Positions 20,569 through 32,211 of a DNA stretch of 64,000 bases are shown here, one piece after another. Location: assembly GCA_030998015.1 (NCBI GenBank), contig JARWMV010000234.1:620001-684000 (forward strand), given 5' to 3'. This DNA is from Ceratorhiza oryzae-sativae (Eukaryota > Basidiomycota > Agaricomycetes > Cantharellales > Ceratobasidiaceae). The first letter of the stretch is position 1. Each line of letters opens with the position of its first letter. The notes below the pieces were generated by a model. The model was not told the DNA's origin, ran no database searches, and saw only the letters and a program-made list of their open reading frames with translations. A program made the position numbers and the translations under genes.

Positions 20569-23130
20569 CTATGCAGACCGCTTCCTCCTGGCTGCTTTTT
20601 TGGTCATTTCAATTTGGCGCAGACGTTCGAGCATGACAGGATCAAGGTCTTCGGCAATGAACTTGCACATGGTGATAGCATTTGGCTTCAGAGGCTGAAG
20701 TGGACGCCAGTCGGGACTATGAAAACGCGGTTAGCGGTGTGATATGCACACGAGCAAATGCGCTCACTCGTCCTGCCACAGATGACCGTAAGCCGGCGGC
20801 GCGAAATCTTGGCGGTTGACATCAGTATGAATGCTCAGATACTCCTCGAGGTTGACGAATCCGCGCTTGGTCATGAGGTCGGTCCATCGCGCGGACATCA
20901 GCGAGCTTGAGCTCTGGAACGAGTTCCATACGTGACGGGGCTGATCGGCCATGTCAGGATCTGGTCAGGATCTGGCCTAGCGCGTATGTACTCACCGTTG
21001 GGATAGGTTGCGAAGGATGCTCGGCGTTGTACTTTTCGCGTTCGGCCAACATGCGAGGTAGCATCTCGCCTAGGGCTACCACTGCTCTATCATCGATATC
21101 GTTGGTATCAAACGCAAGCGATGTGTTCTGATCCAGGGGATTAGAAGGAGCTCGGGGAGGAAAGCCTGAGCCAACTTACAAAAAGCAGAGTGCCGGCTGG
21201 ATCAGTTTAAGGTGATCAGGGGAAGGACTGCGTTGATATTAAGGGCACGGGGACTCACTGCGCATATCCCAGTCGGTCGCATATAGGGAGATGACTGTAG
21301 CGCCTTCGACATTGAAGTCAAGGGTGCGACGAATGTGAGGAGCAAGAACCAAGGAGGGATCACTGGATTCTTCCGAGGGACTTCGCGTTGGTGTCGGAGT
21401 TGAAGTTTGCTTCTCGCGTCGGGAGCGAAGGCGTTGCCAGACAAACGTGATGTATCGACGGTGTGGCCTGTTGGGGTCAAACTTGTGGTCCAACGTCTTT
21501 TCTAGAGGATAGCCTCGCTCTAGGATGCTGGCCAAATCGGCATAAGTGCGTGAATTCTCGTCGTTGTCATGCTCCAAAAACTAGAATAGCCGTTTAGAGT
21601 GGGCCTTTTGTTGGACCGTATGCAGGAGGACTCACCTCTGGGATGCCGAGTTTACCCAGAACTCGGTCTTCCCATAGCTTCCGACATTGACCAAAGACCT
21701 CGTCAAAGTCCGGGTGACTCTTGAGTTCATCGATCGGCCAGGTGCCCATCTCGAGTTCTCCGCCGCTGAGCCTGGATTACACCAAGAGACGATCAGCGGA
21801 TTTCGAGTGGGTCGAGTGATGTACATACCTTGCATGAGGGAGTTTGCACGTCTTGCGTCCTTTTTCGAACAGCTCTGTGCGAGGATCAGTATTCAGACCG
21901 GATGGTGTGCGCATACAACACACCTTTGCATCTCCATTTGCCAACCATGACGCGACCGGACCCACCACCGCAATCGCTGCAACGCTGGTACCTCTGGAAG
22001 CAAGTCTTGCAGACGACCTCGACCGCAAAGCCGATCGCTTGACCCTGATCCTTTGGGACGATCCCCCCGCGACCACGAGTGCGGCCACAAACATCGCATA
22101 CGCAGGCGAGGCGAATGTCTTCGGGCTGACGTGTACGCTTGCGACCCAAGACCGTTGGCGGAGGGCTAGAAGCATGTTTGCTGCATTCGTACACGAACTC
22201 ATGCCGAACATCCAATTCATCCCTGGTACCACGTAAGAGCAGAGTCCCGATGGGGTCGTTGCAAAGGCGACACGACACGTCGCGCTGGACGATATAGCGC
22301 TTATTCTTGCGGGCGCCGGGGCGAGCGGGAGGCAGTGATGGGCTCGAACGGGAGGGCCCGGCCGAGCTGGAGATGTGCATGTCTGAGCTCGCGCTGGAGC
22401 TGGTCGACGCCTGCGGTGGCTCGTGCAAGAACGGATTCGGCTCCTCGTGCAGCGGGGGGAAGGGACCGGCCTGGAGCCAGCTGTCGACGTGCGCCACGGA
22501 CTCGGGCGTCGGGGCGTCGACGGACGCGCCGTCGTCGTCTGCCGAGCGGCGCTGGGACGGGACGGACAGATAGAGATTGCCGGGGTAGTTGGGGTAGGCG
22601 GGGACGCCAAAGGGCACCATCGTCGGATGTTGCATCGGGGTGTAGTAGCCCGCGGGGACATATGGCGCGGCTGGACCGTCGTAAGCAGCTGGGCGGAACG
22701 TTTGGGCCTGATCCGACGGCAGCGGCGGGCCGGGATGAAAGTGCACACCGAGGCCGGGGCTGAAAAAGTCGGCCAGGTTCTGGGGAGACGAGTCTGGACG
22801 GGTGGGGACATCGTGAGCGGTCCGAGACGCAGAGGACGGGGCCCGCTCACCGTACGAGGGCGACGGATACTGTGCGCCAAGGGCAAGACGCATCTCGAGG
22901 TCGCGGCGCTGATCTTCGGACACGAACGGGCGATCGTCGGGCGCGCGCGCGTGGTGCGGCTGAGCCGGGGCCTGGGCCCAGTACGGGTTGGGCGGCGCAA
23001 AGGCGGGCGGCGCGAACGGGGCAAATGCGTACGCGGACGGGTCCTGCATCGCGTAGGGTGTCGGCGGCGGTGGTGGGGAGTGGAACGCGGGTGGAGAGTC
23101 GCGGGGAGCACTGCCAGAGGGGGAGTCCAT
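20569..23130 (-). CDS. Uncharacterised Cys-rich (probable zinc-binding) basidiomycete protein
   Basis: About 685 residues with no assigned function. Exons: 21924-23130, 21829-21874, 21636-21771, 21259-21580, 21180-21196 (17 nt), 20996-21127, about 20768-20960, and 20569 to about 20715. Residues 1-300 are Pro/Ser-rich and probably disordered. Then comes a Cys block, CRLC...CVCDVCGR...CKTCFQRYQRCSDCGGG...RCKG...KTC, forming several CxxC pairs that suggest two or more zinc sites. After it are LSGGELEMGTWP, FGQCRKLWEDRVLGKLGIPE, RRYITFVWQRLRSRR, ATDWDMR, LGEMLPRMLAEREKY and PRHVWNSFQSSSS. I recall similar proteins as anonymous, sometimes multicopy, in Agaricomycetes. The junction into the exon near 20960 appears one base off. 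A TTG-initiated extension upstream of 23130 was not used; the ATG of MDSPSGSAP is. Confidence 0.75.
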
Positions 23131-25742
23131 GGAAGAAGGCACAAAGGGGACCAAGGAAAGTAAATAGCAAAGGTATAGGGCGGCAGTATAGTTAATCTAG
23201 AGACATATACGGGCCAAGTCCATCGCCAGCGGCAAAGAGAAAGAGGGGGCAGAATGCGCGATCCCACGGCGCAGACGGGCAGTATTTACGCTGCCCGCAC
23301 CAGCAGAAACAGCGGATGCGGCGGCGCGAAACGAAAGACCGGTAGACCCAGACTGCTGTCCCAGACGCTCCTGCCTTGCCGAAGGTGGCACAGCACAGCC
23401 CTGCCACCGTCCATGTGGCCGAACCACCAACACGGCCAAACACAGCCTGCCCGTTTCACGTCGCGCATACAGTCGGCATAGCTACCGATCCGGCCATCCT
23501 CGCCGTCGCGCCCCCGCCCGTCGCCGTGCCTGGGCACAGCATCCAGGTGCACGTGCGCAAGCGTCATTCGATCCCGCTCAATGAACGCGTCGGTGCTCGG
23601 TGCGCTCGCGCATTCCAGCCCCAATTCACTCGCGCACATGCCTCTGGTCGGACCTGTTTGAACTCAATTTGGCCGCTGCAGGCTACAGGCACCCCCCCGG
23701 CCCGGCACCGAACCTTACGTTACTCATCGTTCATTGATCAAATCAAGCGATCATCTCATGTCCCATAGACCCTTGTTCACCCGACCGTGACTCACCTGTC
23801 CGCCGGACGGTTGCTACACCTCGCCCGTTACACTTTCAGCACGCGCGCCGTCCATCGCGTCCCCCGGGCTCCTCGACAGACACACACAATCCCCATGCCA
23901 GCCTGCGCTAGGGTAGGATCCGTCCCTAGCCCCCTGGCTCAACCTACGCCGATGCTGTGCAGTGGCGTGATATCCTCACGAGTCGAGACGTCGGACACAA
24001 CAAATCCAAAGTATTTCCTGCACCCGTTGCGCATGGTACGGTGTAGAGAGCCGCCTAGAGGGCGATGTAGCACCGCTCAGCTAAATGCGGGACGAGCCGT
24101 CGAAAAAAGGCGCCGTAAAACTCAATTCCTCCTATCCCCATACTTCCCGCGGCTCGCACGACCACTTGCCGGAGAAACCATCGAGATACAATCGCCATAG
24201 GTCGAGGGGTGCACGCTGATACGATGACTTTCCACGGGCTCACAGCCTTGGCAAGGATCAATCTCAAGTTCGTTCCGGCTGATCCCTATCCATTTTGGGC
24301 TACCATCGAAGCGTGGATTCAGCTCTGCGTATATATGCTCTTCCCATCACGGTTAAGCGAAGATCAAGCTAAACTACGTATCCTTTATGCCGGCAGCCTC
24401 GGCCGCTTTCATACAAAAGAACCAAGGGAAAGAAACAGTTTGCATCTAGGCACACGACGACAGGTTCAAGCCCTCAACACAATGCAAGTCAATTCGCGAC
24501 GCATATATACGTGGATTTTTCACCGCCGATTCCGGGTCAAACAACTTGCGAGTTGATGAGTTTCAGCCGGGGAAGTTGAGCCTGCCAATTTGTCACAGTC
24601 AATGGATTCGCCATCGAACAGCATAAAGACTTCTAGGTCGATGAACAGGCGATCTCACTGTCTCATGTGGCTCTGCGTTAATGAACAGGGAAATGTTGGA
24701 ATTATAGAGCAAAGCTCTCTTCTGGACAGCTCCACGCAGACGCCACAGCTAGTAGCTGGCGAGTCTCACGAACGGATACCTTTGGGACTGTTCGAAATCC
24801 GCGGCCACCCTTTCCACGGCCATGCCCGAAAAATATGCTCACGGTTTCATCTGGCCGGTGCTTCTGCTGGCCCTTTCCACAGATGCGATAAGGGCTCTGA
24901 AGCTTGGGCCATAATGTCGCGATGTGGGGTTCAAAGTGTCGGTGAGCAATATGATTCAACCGGTGCTTGGTCCTTATTCACAGCAAGCGGGCGGAGAACA
25001 AAGAGAGCTCTCATATGCTGCTTGGAGTAATGGCCATGAGCATTCGCGATCGGCGGGGTTGTCCTCGCGCAGGGTTTTCAGAGCCCCCTTCCGAGATGCT
25101 GTACTTGCCACCCCCCCGGCCAGCTCTACAGCCTAAACGCCTAGACCGCAGGTAATCGCCCCAATGATTAGCAATGCATCCGACATTGTGACGACATCTC
25201 CTATTTGCCACCCAGCTCGTATCGATCTGGCGCTCGGTCATGGCCGACGTACATTGTGTCCCTTGCCAAGAGACAACACGGTTACGTCCTGGCCGACTCG
25301 GGGTCGGTGACACAGGCTAAAGGATCCGGTTTGGGCGCATACTAGGTCTAATAAAATTAGTTCCGAATCTGATTGAGTAGTCTGGATTCATGAGTAGTTA
25401 GGTACGAGCCGCGTTGCACATTTCCTGGCTTTCAGTTAAACGCCTGAATTCTTGCAGCACATGACGCAGTGATGACGCATCCAAAAATCTGGCCAAATAA
25501 ACGCTCTATTAGTTGAGGATCGTTTTGTTGCCCGTTGCGCTCATTCGACGTTGCCTAAATTTGTTGTACTCTGTCAAATGTCAAAAAGGGCACTTGTAAG
25601 TTGTGTGCGATCGACAATTCGATATCACGTGATCCCGCACCAACCTGTGCCTATCTTTAGAGACTGCGGATTCCGCGAGCTATCTGCTAGCGAGGTTCAA
25701 CGACGACTCTCTGGCTCGAGACATCCTATCTAGATTCAAGAT
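23131..25742. other. Gene-poor 2.6-kb region
   Basis: GC-rich in the first 700-900 bases next to the Cys-rich gene's start, more AT-rich beyond. Open frames here are short, overlap on both strands and show no recognisable domain. I see no transposon, tRNA or repeat. It contains the promoters of the divergent genes at either side and an ATCACGTGAT palindrome at 25624-25633. Confidence 0.5.
25626..25631. promoter_or_regulatory. CACGTG E-box upstream of the first GT32 gene
   Basis: Core of the 10-base palindrome ATCACGTGAT (25624-25633), 112 bp upstream of the ATG at 25743. Confidence 0.45.
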
Positions 25743-27459
25743 ATGCCTGGCCTACCGTCTCCTACTACTAACACGAAACACAGAAAAACTCTTGGCTTAT
25801 ATCAACTGGCTAAATCCAAGCGTGTTCTGTCATTGCTCTTTACTCTGTTGGTCGTGATTGCATTTTATATCTTCGACGTCGTGCCATTACTAAGGAGCGA
25901 ATGGGGTACCTCTCATACTTACCAAGAGCCCATACCTTCGCAGTCGGATTTAGGAAGTCTGACTCCTATAGAACCAGCGGCTGAAGAACCATCTTCCGAG
26001 CCCTTGACTTCGCTAGGACTCGAGGCAGACAGGTCATTCCGCCTCGGCAGCACCTCTAAATCAATCTACAAAGCAGAGCTACAGCAATTTGTGAACCACG
26101 TTTTCCCCAAGTGGCTACAGGATCGAGCTCGAGCATCCATAGAGCTGTACCTCGGGGACACGACGTCGGCGCTTAAGTACCCCGAAGTTCCACATCGAAT
26201 ATTCCAGACCGCAAAGGTGGAACCGAGGTGGGAATGGAGGACCTCTACTTGGCGAAATGTCCCTGGATATACGCATCAATTCTTTGATGACGTCAGAGCC
26301 AACAAATGGGTTGGCGAAGTGTTTAATGGGACGGAAATTGAGTCGGTATGGAATATATTTGGGCCTGGAATAAAGGTGAGACTCTTGCGATAGTCGAGTG
26401 GCTTGAACTGACCGAGAACTCCACAAAGCAATCTGATCTGCTTCGGTATCTCTTGGTAATGGTAGAAGGAGGTATTTACACCGATATGTTAGTCAATAAG
26501 TCAGATACCCAGACATAAGCTCACAACATATGTTACAGCGACACAATAAAGCTGAAGGATATCTCAAACTGGGGTCAAGGGGCTGATGTCAAGGGCCCAG
26601 AGACTGCTGGACCACCAAGCGCCTTTGTTGGAATCGAAGCTGATGTGTGAGTTATTCGAGATCATGCCCTACAGTATATGCTTACGAGACTTAAACAGGG
26701 GAACCCGACCTGACTGGCACAAGGTATGCAGTTTACACATCGTGCTCTGATTTCTGTCGCACTGGCCAAGGCTAACCCAGTTGATTTACGTTCCAGTGGT
26801 ACCCGAGACCGGCTCAAATAACGCAGTGGACTTTCTCCATGGCACCTCTGCATCCTATCCTGATCGATGCCGTACGGCGAGTCCATCACATAACCGCCAT
26901 TGCCGAAGCCCATAAGAACGGCTCGGCAACTGCCAAGGGGGCTGGCCAAAACGAAACTCACTGGGTCGGCGGAGAGTTGTTGCGTGATGATGGATCGATC
27001 TCCATCATGGAGTGGACGGGTATGCTTACCGCGAATTCGATTTATCCCAACTGAAACGAGTGACTATTTGCTAGGTCCTGGGGTATTCACGGACTCCGTT
27101 GTCCGGTGCGTTTGTTGCGCTTCGGCTATTGAATGCAACTCATATATGCTTACAGATATCTCGCTTCAAAACATCAAATAAAATGGCCAGCTCTAAAAGA
27201 TCTTCGTAAACCCGTAAGATTCGGGGACGTAATGGTGCTACCGGTTACTGGTAAGTTGTTTGCTCCGATTGGCTCGACAAACTCCTCATCGCCTAGTAGG
27301 ATTCTCACCAGGCGTTGGGATGTTCGGGGCCGGTGAAACGTCGAACCCCGAAGCGATGGTTCACCACTTGTTCGCTGGCTCTTGGAAGTCCGGTGAGCGG
27401 TCTTTGTAGGGTCTAGCTATTTATCTAATAGACTTTCAGGGCTCAAAAACGAACGATAG
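25743..27459 (+). CDS. OCH1-like glycosyltransferase family 32 protein, copy 1
   Basis: Type II membrane mannosyltransferase-like enzyme, probably Golgi. Splicing join(25743..26375, 26429..26487, 26539..26646, 26699..26723, 26797..27019, 27075..27105, 27156..27250, 27300..27392, 27440..27459) gives 428 residues, all phases correct. A short cytosolic tail is followed by one membrane segment (residues ~29-48, VLSLLFTLLVVIAFYIF), then PHRIFQTAK and WRNVPGYTHQFFDD (the GT32/Gly_transf_sug entry motif), SDLLRYLLVMVEGGIYTDID carrying the DxD metal/nucleotide-sugar motif, VGIEAD, DWHKWYPRPAQITQWTF and MEWTGPGVFTDSV. In yeast, Och1 starts the outer chain of N-glycans; the acceptor here is unknown. 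A related copy follows 378 bp downstream. Confidence 0.9.
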
Positions 27460-27758
27460 AAAACCACCCAAGGTTAATTTAAATTTGTTGGTTTATGTAT
27501 CGCATGCTATTTTATTATCAGTACTGTTCGCCAAAAGCATCCGTACGCCATGTCTATCGTGGCTAAACTATGACGAAGTGCGCGTTATTGGGGGAGTTCT
27601 TGATCTATCTTCGAATACACAACTGAATTCTTGGATGGTTTCCGATGGTTCGTTTTATTGAATTATGCGGCACGTCCTGGGGATGGTTAGCGTACCGCTC
27701 TAAGGCTGAGGTTTTCGGTGAACTATGCTCTTGATGTAGTCGAATGTCCCCGACGACC

Positions 27759-27764
27759 CACGTG
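27759..27764. promoter_or_regulatory. CACGTG E-box upstream of the second GT32 copy
   Basis: CCCACGTGAT lies 74 bp upstream of the ATG at 27838, so the duplicate seems to have kept the same type of upstream element as copy 1. Confidence 0.35.
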
Positions 27765-27837
27765 ATGGTGGGGCTAAAATATTTCATGTGAGACAGGGTA
27801 GCCTAGCATAGTCTTCAACAACACGCTCCCAAGTGCG

Positions 27838-29484
27838 ATGTCCGGGCTTCCTGTCCCATCTACCTTCAATACACGGCGTGTAAATTGGTACCGATTTCGC
27901 TGGGTCAATCGAAGTTTAGTAGATGCTGGATCGCTTTGCTGGCTACGATTCTTAGCCTTTACGCCTTGCGTTTATATCATTACGATCTTCGACAATATAG
28001 CGACTTGTCTTCTTGGGCTGACTTGTCGGATGAGAACCCCACCGAGGCGGACAACGCGGCCCGACTAACCCGCCGGAGGATGACCAGCATTTCCGCCTTG
28101 GGAGTACGTCCAAAGCAGAGTATAAAGCGGAACTCGAGCAATTTGCAACACGTGCATTTCCCGGATGGCTAAGAAAACGCGCACACGCGTCTATCAAGCT
28201 CTACCTCAGCGACTCTGAGTCAGATATTGCGGCGCTGCCGCCGATACCACACCATATATACCAGACAGCAAAGCGGGAGCCCTATACAACAGACCAACTA
28301 TTTCGCAGCTGGAGAAATGTTCCAAACTATTCGTACAAATTCTTTGACGATATAAGGCCGACAAGTGGGTTCGAACAACGTTTGGCCGGTCCCAAATAGA
28401 GGTGGTGTGGGACAAATTAGGCGCTGGTATCAAGGTCGGCCATTCATACTGCCCGAAGTTGTGTGTTTCAGATTTTGAGATAGAGGCCCGACTTTTTGCG
28501 CTATTTATTGGTCATGGTAGAGGGCGGTATATATTCCGATATGTATGTGAGTTATCGATATGACGACTGTGCGGTATAGTCATAGAAACGGATTTCAGAG
28601 ACACAATAAGATTGAAACCTATCTCAAAGTGGGGCCAAGGCGCTGATTTCATCGGGCCAGAGCTTTCCAACATTCCAAGCATAGTAGTTGGGATCGAGGC
28701 CGACGTGTAAGTTGGGCGGCGACTATGGATTATGAGAGTTTGCTTATCAGGAAGCACCAGCGGGGCCCGGGCGGATTGGCACAAGGTAAGCTTTGGACAG
28801 CGATCTGAGGGCTGAGCTAATGCTTTCTCAAAGTTCTGGGCGCGAGAGCTGCAAATCTTGCAATGGACCTTTGGAGCAGCCCCTTTACACCCAATATTGA
28901 TTGATGCGGTTCGGCGTGTACATCACAACACGGCCCGGTGGCAACCAAGATAGCCGACAACCCAACAAATAGAACCAGGGCGCGAGAGGTCGCCGGAGAA
29001 AGATTGAGCGGAAGCGAAGGCATTTCCATTATGGAATGGACGGGTAGGTTGGCATATTCGTTTCCTTGCGGATTTTAATTGGTTATACGACGGTAGGCCC
29101 TGCAGTATTTACAGACTCTGTGCTTAGGTTTGTCTCCAAGCAAATGGTTGGGATGTGGTTGGCTCAAAGCGAGTAGATACCTCGCCACGAAGTACGATAC
29201 CACATGGCAGAGATTGAAGGGCCTGCGTCGACCATTACGGATTGGTGACGTGGTTGTGCTGCCAATGACAGGTATGTTTCAACGTTTATTATTGATGGTG
29301 GTTTATCTCCTTCTGTCTCCTAGGATTCTCACCAGGGGTGGGTTTATTTGGTGCTGGAGACACATTAGACAACGAAGCTATGGTTCATCATCTATTTGCT
29401 GGTTCTTGGAAAAAGTGAGTAGATGCGCGATGCCCGAATTCGTTTCGCTCACCCTGCGTGTGTAGGGGTCCCAAACGCAAGTAA
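27838..29484 (+). pseudogene. OCH1-like GT32 protein, copy 2, frame-disrupted
   Basis: Tandem paralogue of the gene at 25743, with the same exon plan: MSGLPVPSTFNTRR, a membrane segment (WIALLATILSLYAL), FRLGSTSKAEYKAEL, HIYQTAKREP, SWRNVPNYSYKFFDDI, LLVMVEGGIYSDID (DxD kept), VGIEADV, LQWTFGAAPLHP, ISIMEWTG, DSVLRYLA and FAGSWKKGPKRK at the end. Intron boundaries remain canonical. Reading needs four one-base corrections, each fitting a missing base: in TTT near 27898, near 28065-28072, in GG near 28354 and in GG near 28942. Copy 1 needs none. It is either a young pseudogene or an intact gene with homopolymer errors; selection on the exons looks intact, since all key motifs survive. Confidence 0.7.
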
Positions 29485-29696
29485 ATAGCTTGGGTGCTAT
29501 CTTCTGTGGTGTAGACATGGTTTTTGTCCTCTTCATTGTTCTGCTATCTGTATGACATGGATATCAGTGCATCGAGTTGCTACATGGATTCATTTCACGC
29601 CTGTCTCGGCATATTTTATGACATAATCAACACTGCCCACCACAGCCCGTAATCGGTGGTCCCAGTCCATGACAACACCTTTTCCCAGCATCAACC

Positions 29697-31956
29697 ATGT
29701 CCAGGCAGGCTTACAACGACCCTCCCGACTACACCCCGAACTTCCATCCCCCTGCGGAAGCGGCCACCCAACCCGTCAACTTTGGCGACGGCGGGAGTAG
29801 TAACCAGGCGTATCACGCGTCGAAGCAGTCCCTCGGTGCGAGCACAGAACTGTCCTACCCTCAGTCCAAGTTCAACTCGGGAATCAGTGTATACGACGGC
29901 GAAGACCCGTTTGCTAGTGGAGAGGGATACAAAGTAAGTTGTCGTTGGTTCATTGCATGGCGTCGCTTATTGTGCGCCTAGGGCGGTTTGAATGAGCGAG
30001 GCGAAACGCGTGCACAGGCGCTTGCCAACGAGTACCGCTCCTCTCCAGTCAACGCTCACCCAAGAGATGGACTCGTTTCGTCCGCCTCCAGCCATACTGT
30101 CGGTGACTCGAGTCAGTCAACCGACTACTACACCAAGGACCCCTTAAAACGTCGCAGCGTTGCCTCGAATCTGGATGCCATGACGTACATAGACGAGAAT
30201 TACAACCTTTACCGGTCTCCACGTACACCCGCTACTGATCCATTCAATGACAATACTTCGCTCGTTGACAACGCGGCATCTCCAGCTGGCGCTAGTCGCA
30301 GAACGAGCAACAGGATGAGCGACCTCGGTAAGTCGCCTTGCTCGCCTCGTTTTTGAATAAATGTCTAACGGATTAAATGCGACAGAATATGCAGAGCCCG
30401 TGACGCCATCTCCTGATCATCCCGACAATGCAAAGAGATCAGTGATGGCGCGCCTTTTGGGGAAAGACGATGGTAAAATTACTTCCCTGACGCCGTCGAT
30501 CATGTGTTTACGTGTACTTGTCATGCAGCGCGATACCCACTCGAGCAGCGAATTCAAGAGAAAAGAGCCGGAGCCGGGCGTCAGCGATATCCTTTTGTCG
30601 TTTATATCCTGTCTACTGCTATGTTGGGTGTGATGATATACGAACTAGTTCGCAATAACCAGGAACAAGGAAGCCCAATCTCTCTGAAGGCAAGTACACT
30701 CAGATTTCAAGGCCCTTGTCGTAAAATTTCCAATACATTTATTTGCACACAGCCCTATGTTAATCCAATGCTGGGTCCATCTTCCTCGGGTCTGATAAAC
30801 TTTGGTGGACGATTCGCACCGTGTATGAAAGAGATTCCCGAGATACCGCCTAGTTTCAACCTTGGATGTACGTATTCCTCCTGCTGCAGTAGCTGCTGAA
30901 GCCAAGTATTTGCAGGCATGAACAACACTGCCAATCCGCCAACCGAGCTGTGCACGATCGAAACGCTATGTGGATTTGGAGGATTTAAAAATCAAACGCC
31001 CAATCAATGGTTCAGGTATGTGTATGGGATTGCGGCTGATACTTTAAACCAACATGCTTGACAGGTTTATCACGCCAATTTTTCTGCATGCCGGCATCAT
31101 TCATTATGCATTGAATATGTTTGCGCAACTTACATTATCCGCCCAGGTTCGTGACGTTGGCGCATTGTCACATTTAGTTCATCCCTAGTGCCACACAGGT
31201 TGAACGTGAGATGGGCTCTGGGGCGTTTTTTATTCTGTACTTCAGCGCGGGCATTTTCGGAAATGTTCTTGGTGGTAACTTTGCCCTGGTGGGCGTACCA
31301 AGCGTCGGGGCGTCGGGAGCGATATTCGGCAGCGTTGCGGTAATGTGGGTAGATTTACTTGCCCACTGGAAACTCGAATACAGGCCATGGAGAAAGGTCA
31401 GCCAGGCTCTATTTGTGTTTCAGCTCACGTTCTGATCCTGACCTTAGCTCGTAATGTTAATAATTGATTTGATCATTGGAGTCGCACTTGGATTCGTCCC
31501 TGGTGTGTGAAATCGCTCATTTCCATCATTTTCCGACTAAACCATGCTTCTAGGCGTTGATAACTTTGCTCACCTTGGCGGATTCGCGATGGGGCTACTC
31601 ACTGCAATTGTTCTCTACCCCGTAATCTCTACTACGAGAAGACATAAGCTTATCATGTGGATCTGCCGTCTTGCGATGATCCCGGTTGCGGTGATCTTGT
31701 TTGTCGTCCTGATTCGTAACTTTTACAAGAGCGATCCTTACGCGGGTGTGTGATCCTTTTTCCAATATCTCCGGCGTATTGATATACCGACCACCGTTTT
31801 GAACAGCATGCCAATGGTGCAGATACTTGTCGTGCATCCCAGCAAGCTGGAACAACCGGTGTCAGGGGTGCGTTTTCTCAGCCGGATTTCTCATACGCCT
31901 TCCTCTGATTCTCTCACCACAGAACCGGTATCACTACGACAACCACGACCACGTAG
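29697..31956 (+). CDS. Rhomboid-family intramembrane serine protease
   Basis: Polytopic protease that cleaves within membrane segments. Twelve exons, join(29697..29933, 29982..30327, 30386..30472, 30529..30689, 30753..30867, 30916..31015, 31065..31146, 31199..31396, 31448..31502, 31554..31745, 31807..31867, 31923..31956), give 555 in-frame residues. Residues 1-240 are cytosolic, Ser/Pro/Asp-rich. TM1 is YPFVVYILSTAMLGVMIYEL; the loop carries Cys residues and NMTA-like sequence; the rhomboid core has HAGIIHYALNMFAQ, the catalytic serine in VGVPSVGASGAIFGS and the catalytic histidine in NFAHLGGFAMGL. The tail is odd: six threonines ending the protein after a Cys-rich stretch (SCIPASWNNRCQG). 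The fourth intron (30690-30752) is GC-AG with donor AAG|GCAAGT. Substrates are unknown. Confidence 0.92.
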
Positions 31957-32211
31957 AGCGGACACAAGCACCACAGCACCTTCTTTTAATTTTTTTTATA
32001 TCACATGGACCCCGAGGACTAGATTTTTGTGTATCGTTTTCCGGCAGACATTAGCAATGTTGCCGCTTGACCTGGTTTGAGTTATCTATCAATTCAATCC
32101 ACTCTTGTTCAAATGAGTTAAACGCCGGATCCGTGGTTGCGGAGAAGACTCGTCTATCACACCGCCGGCATAATAGTAATTACATATACACTCGGCGCTC
32201 GCTCGACGACC

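Noticed and set aside
17050..23130. Idea that the CAS1-like gene and Cys-rich gene form a glycan-modifying cluster with the GT32 pair
   Set aside because: They are separated by a 2.6-kb gap and an unrelated protein; proximity alone does not support a cluster.
22423..23163. 246-codon plus-strand ORF
   Set aside because: Antisense shadow of the same exon; Arg/Gly/Val-rich nonsense with no domain.
21777..23267. Long Arg/Pro/Thr-rich ORF (496 codons) on the minus strand overlapping the Cys-rich gene
   Set aside because: It is the shifted frame of the Cys-rich coding region; composition is an artefact of its GC-rich codons, and conserved Cys motifs lie in the other frame.
24590..25030. 146-codon plus-strand ORF in the gene-poor region
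   Set aside because: No recognisable domain, irregular composition, no good intron or promoter context.
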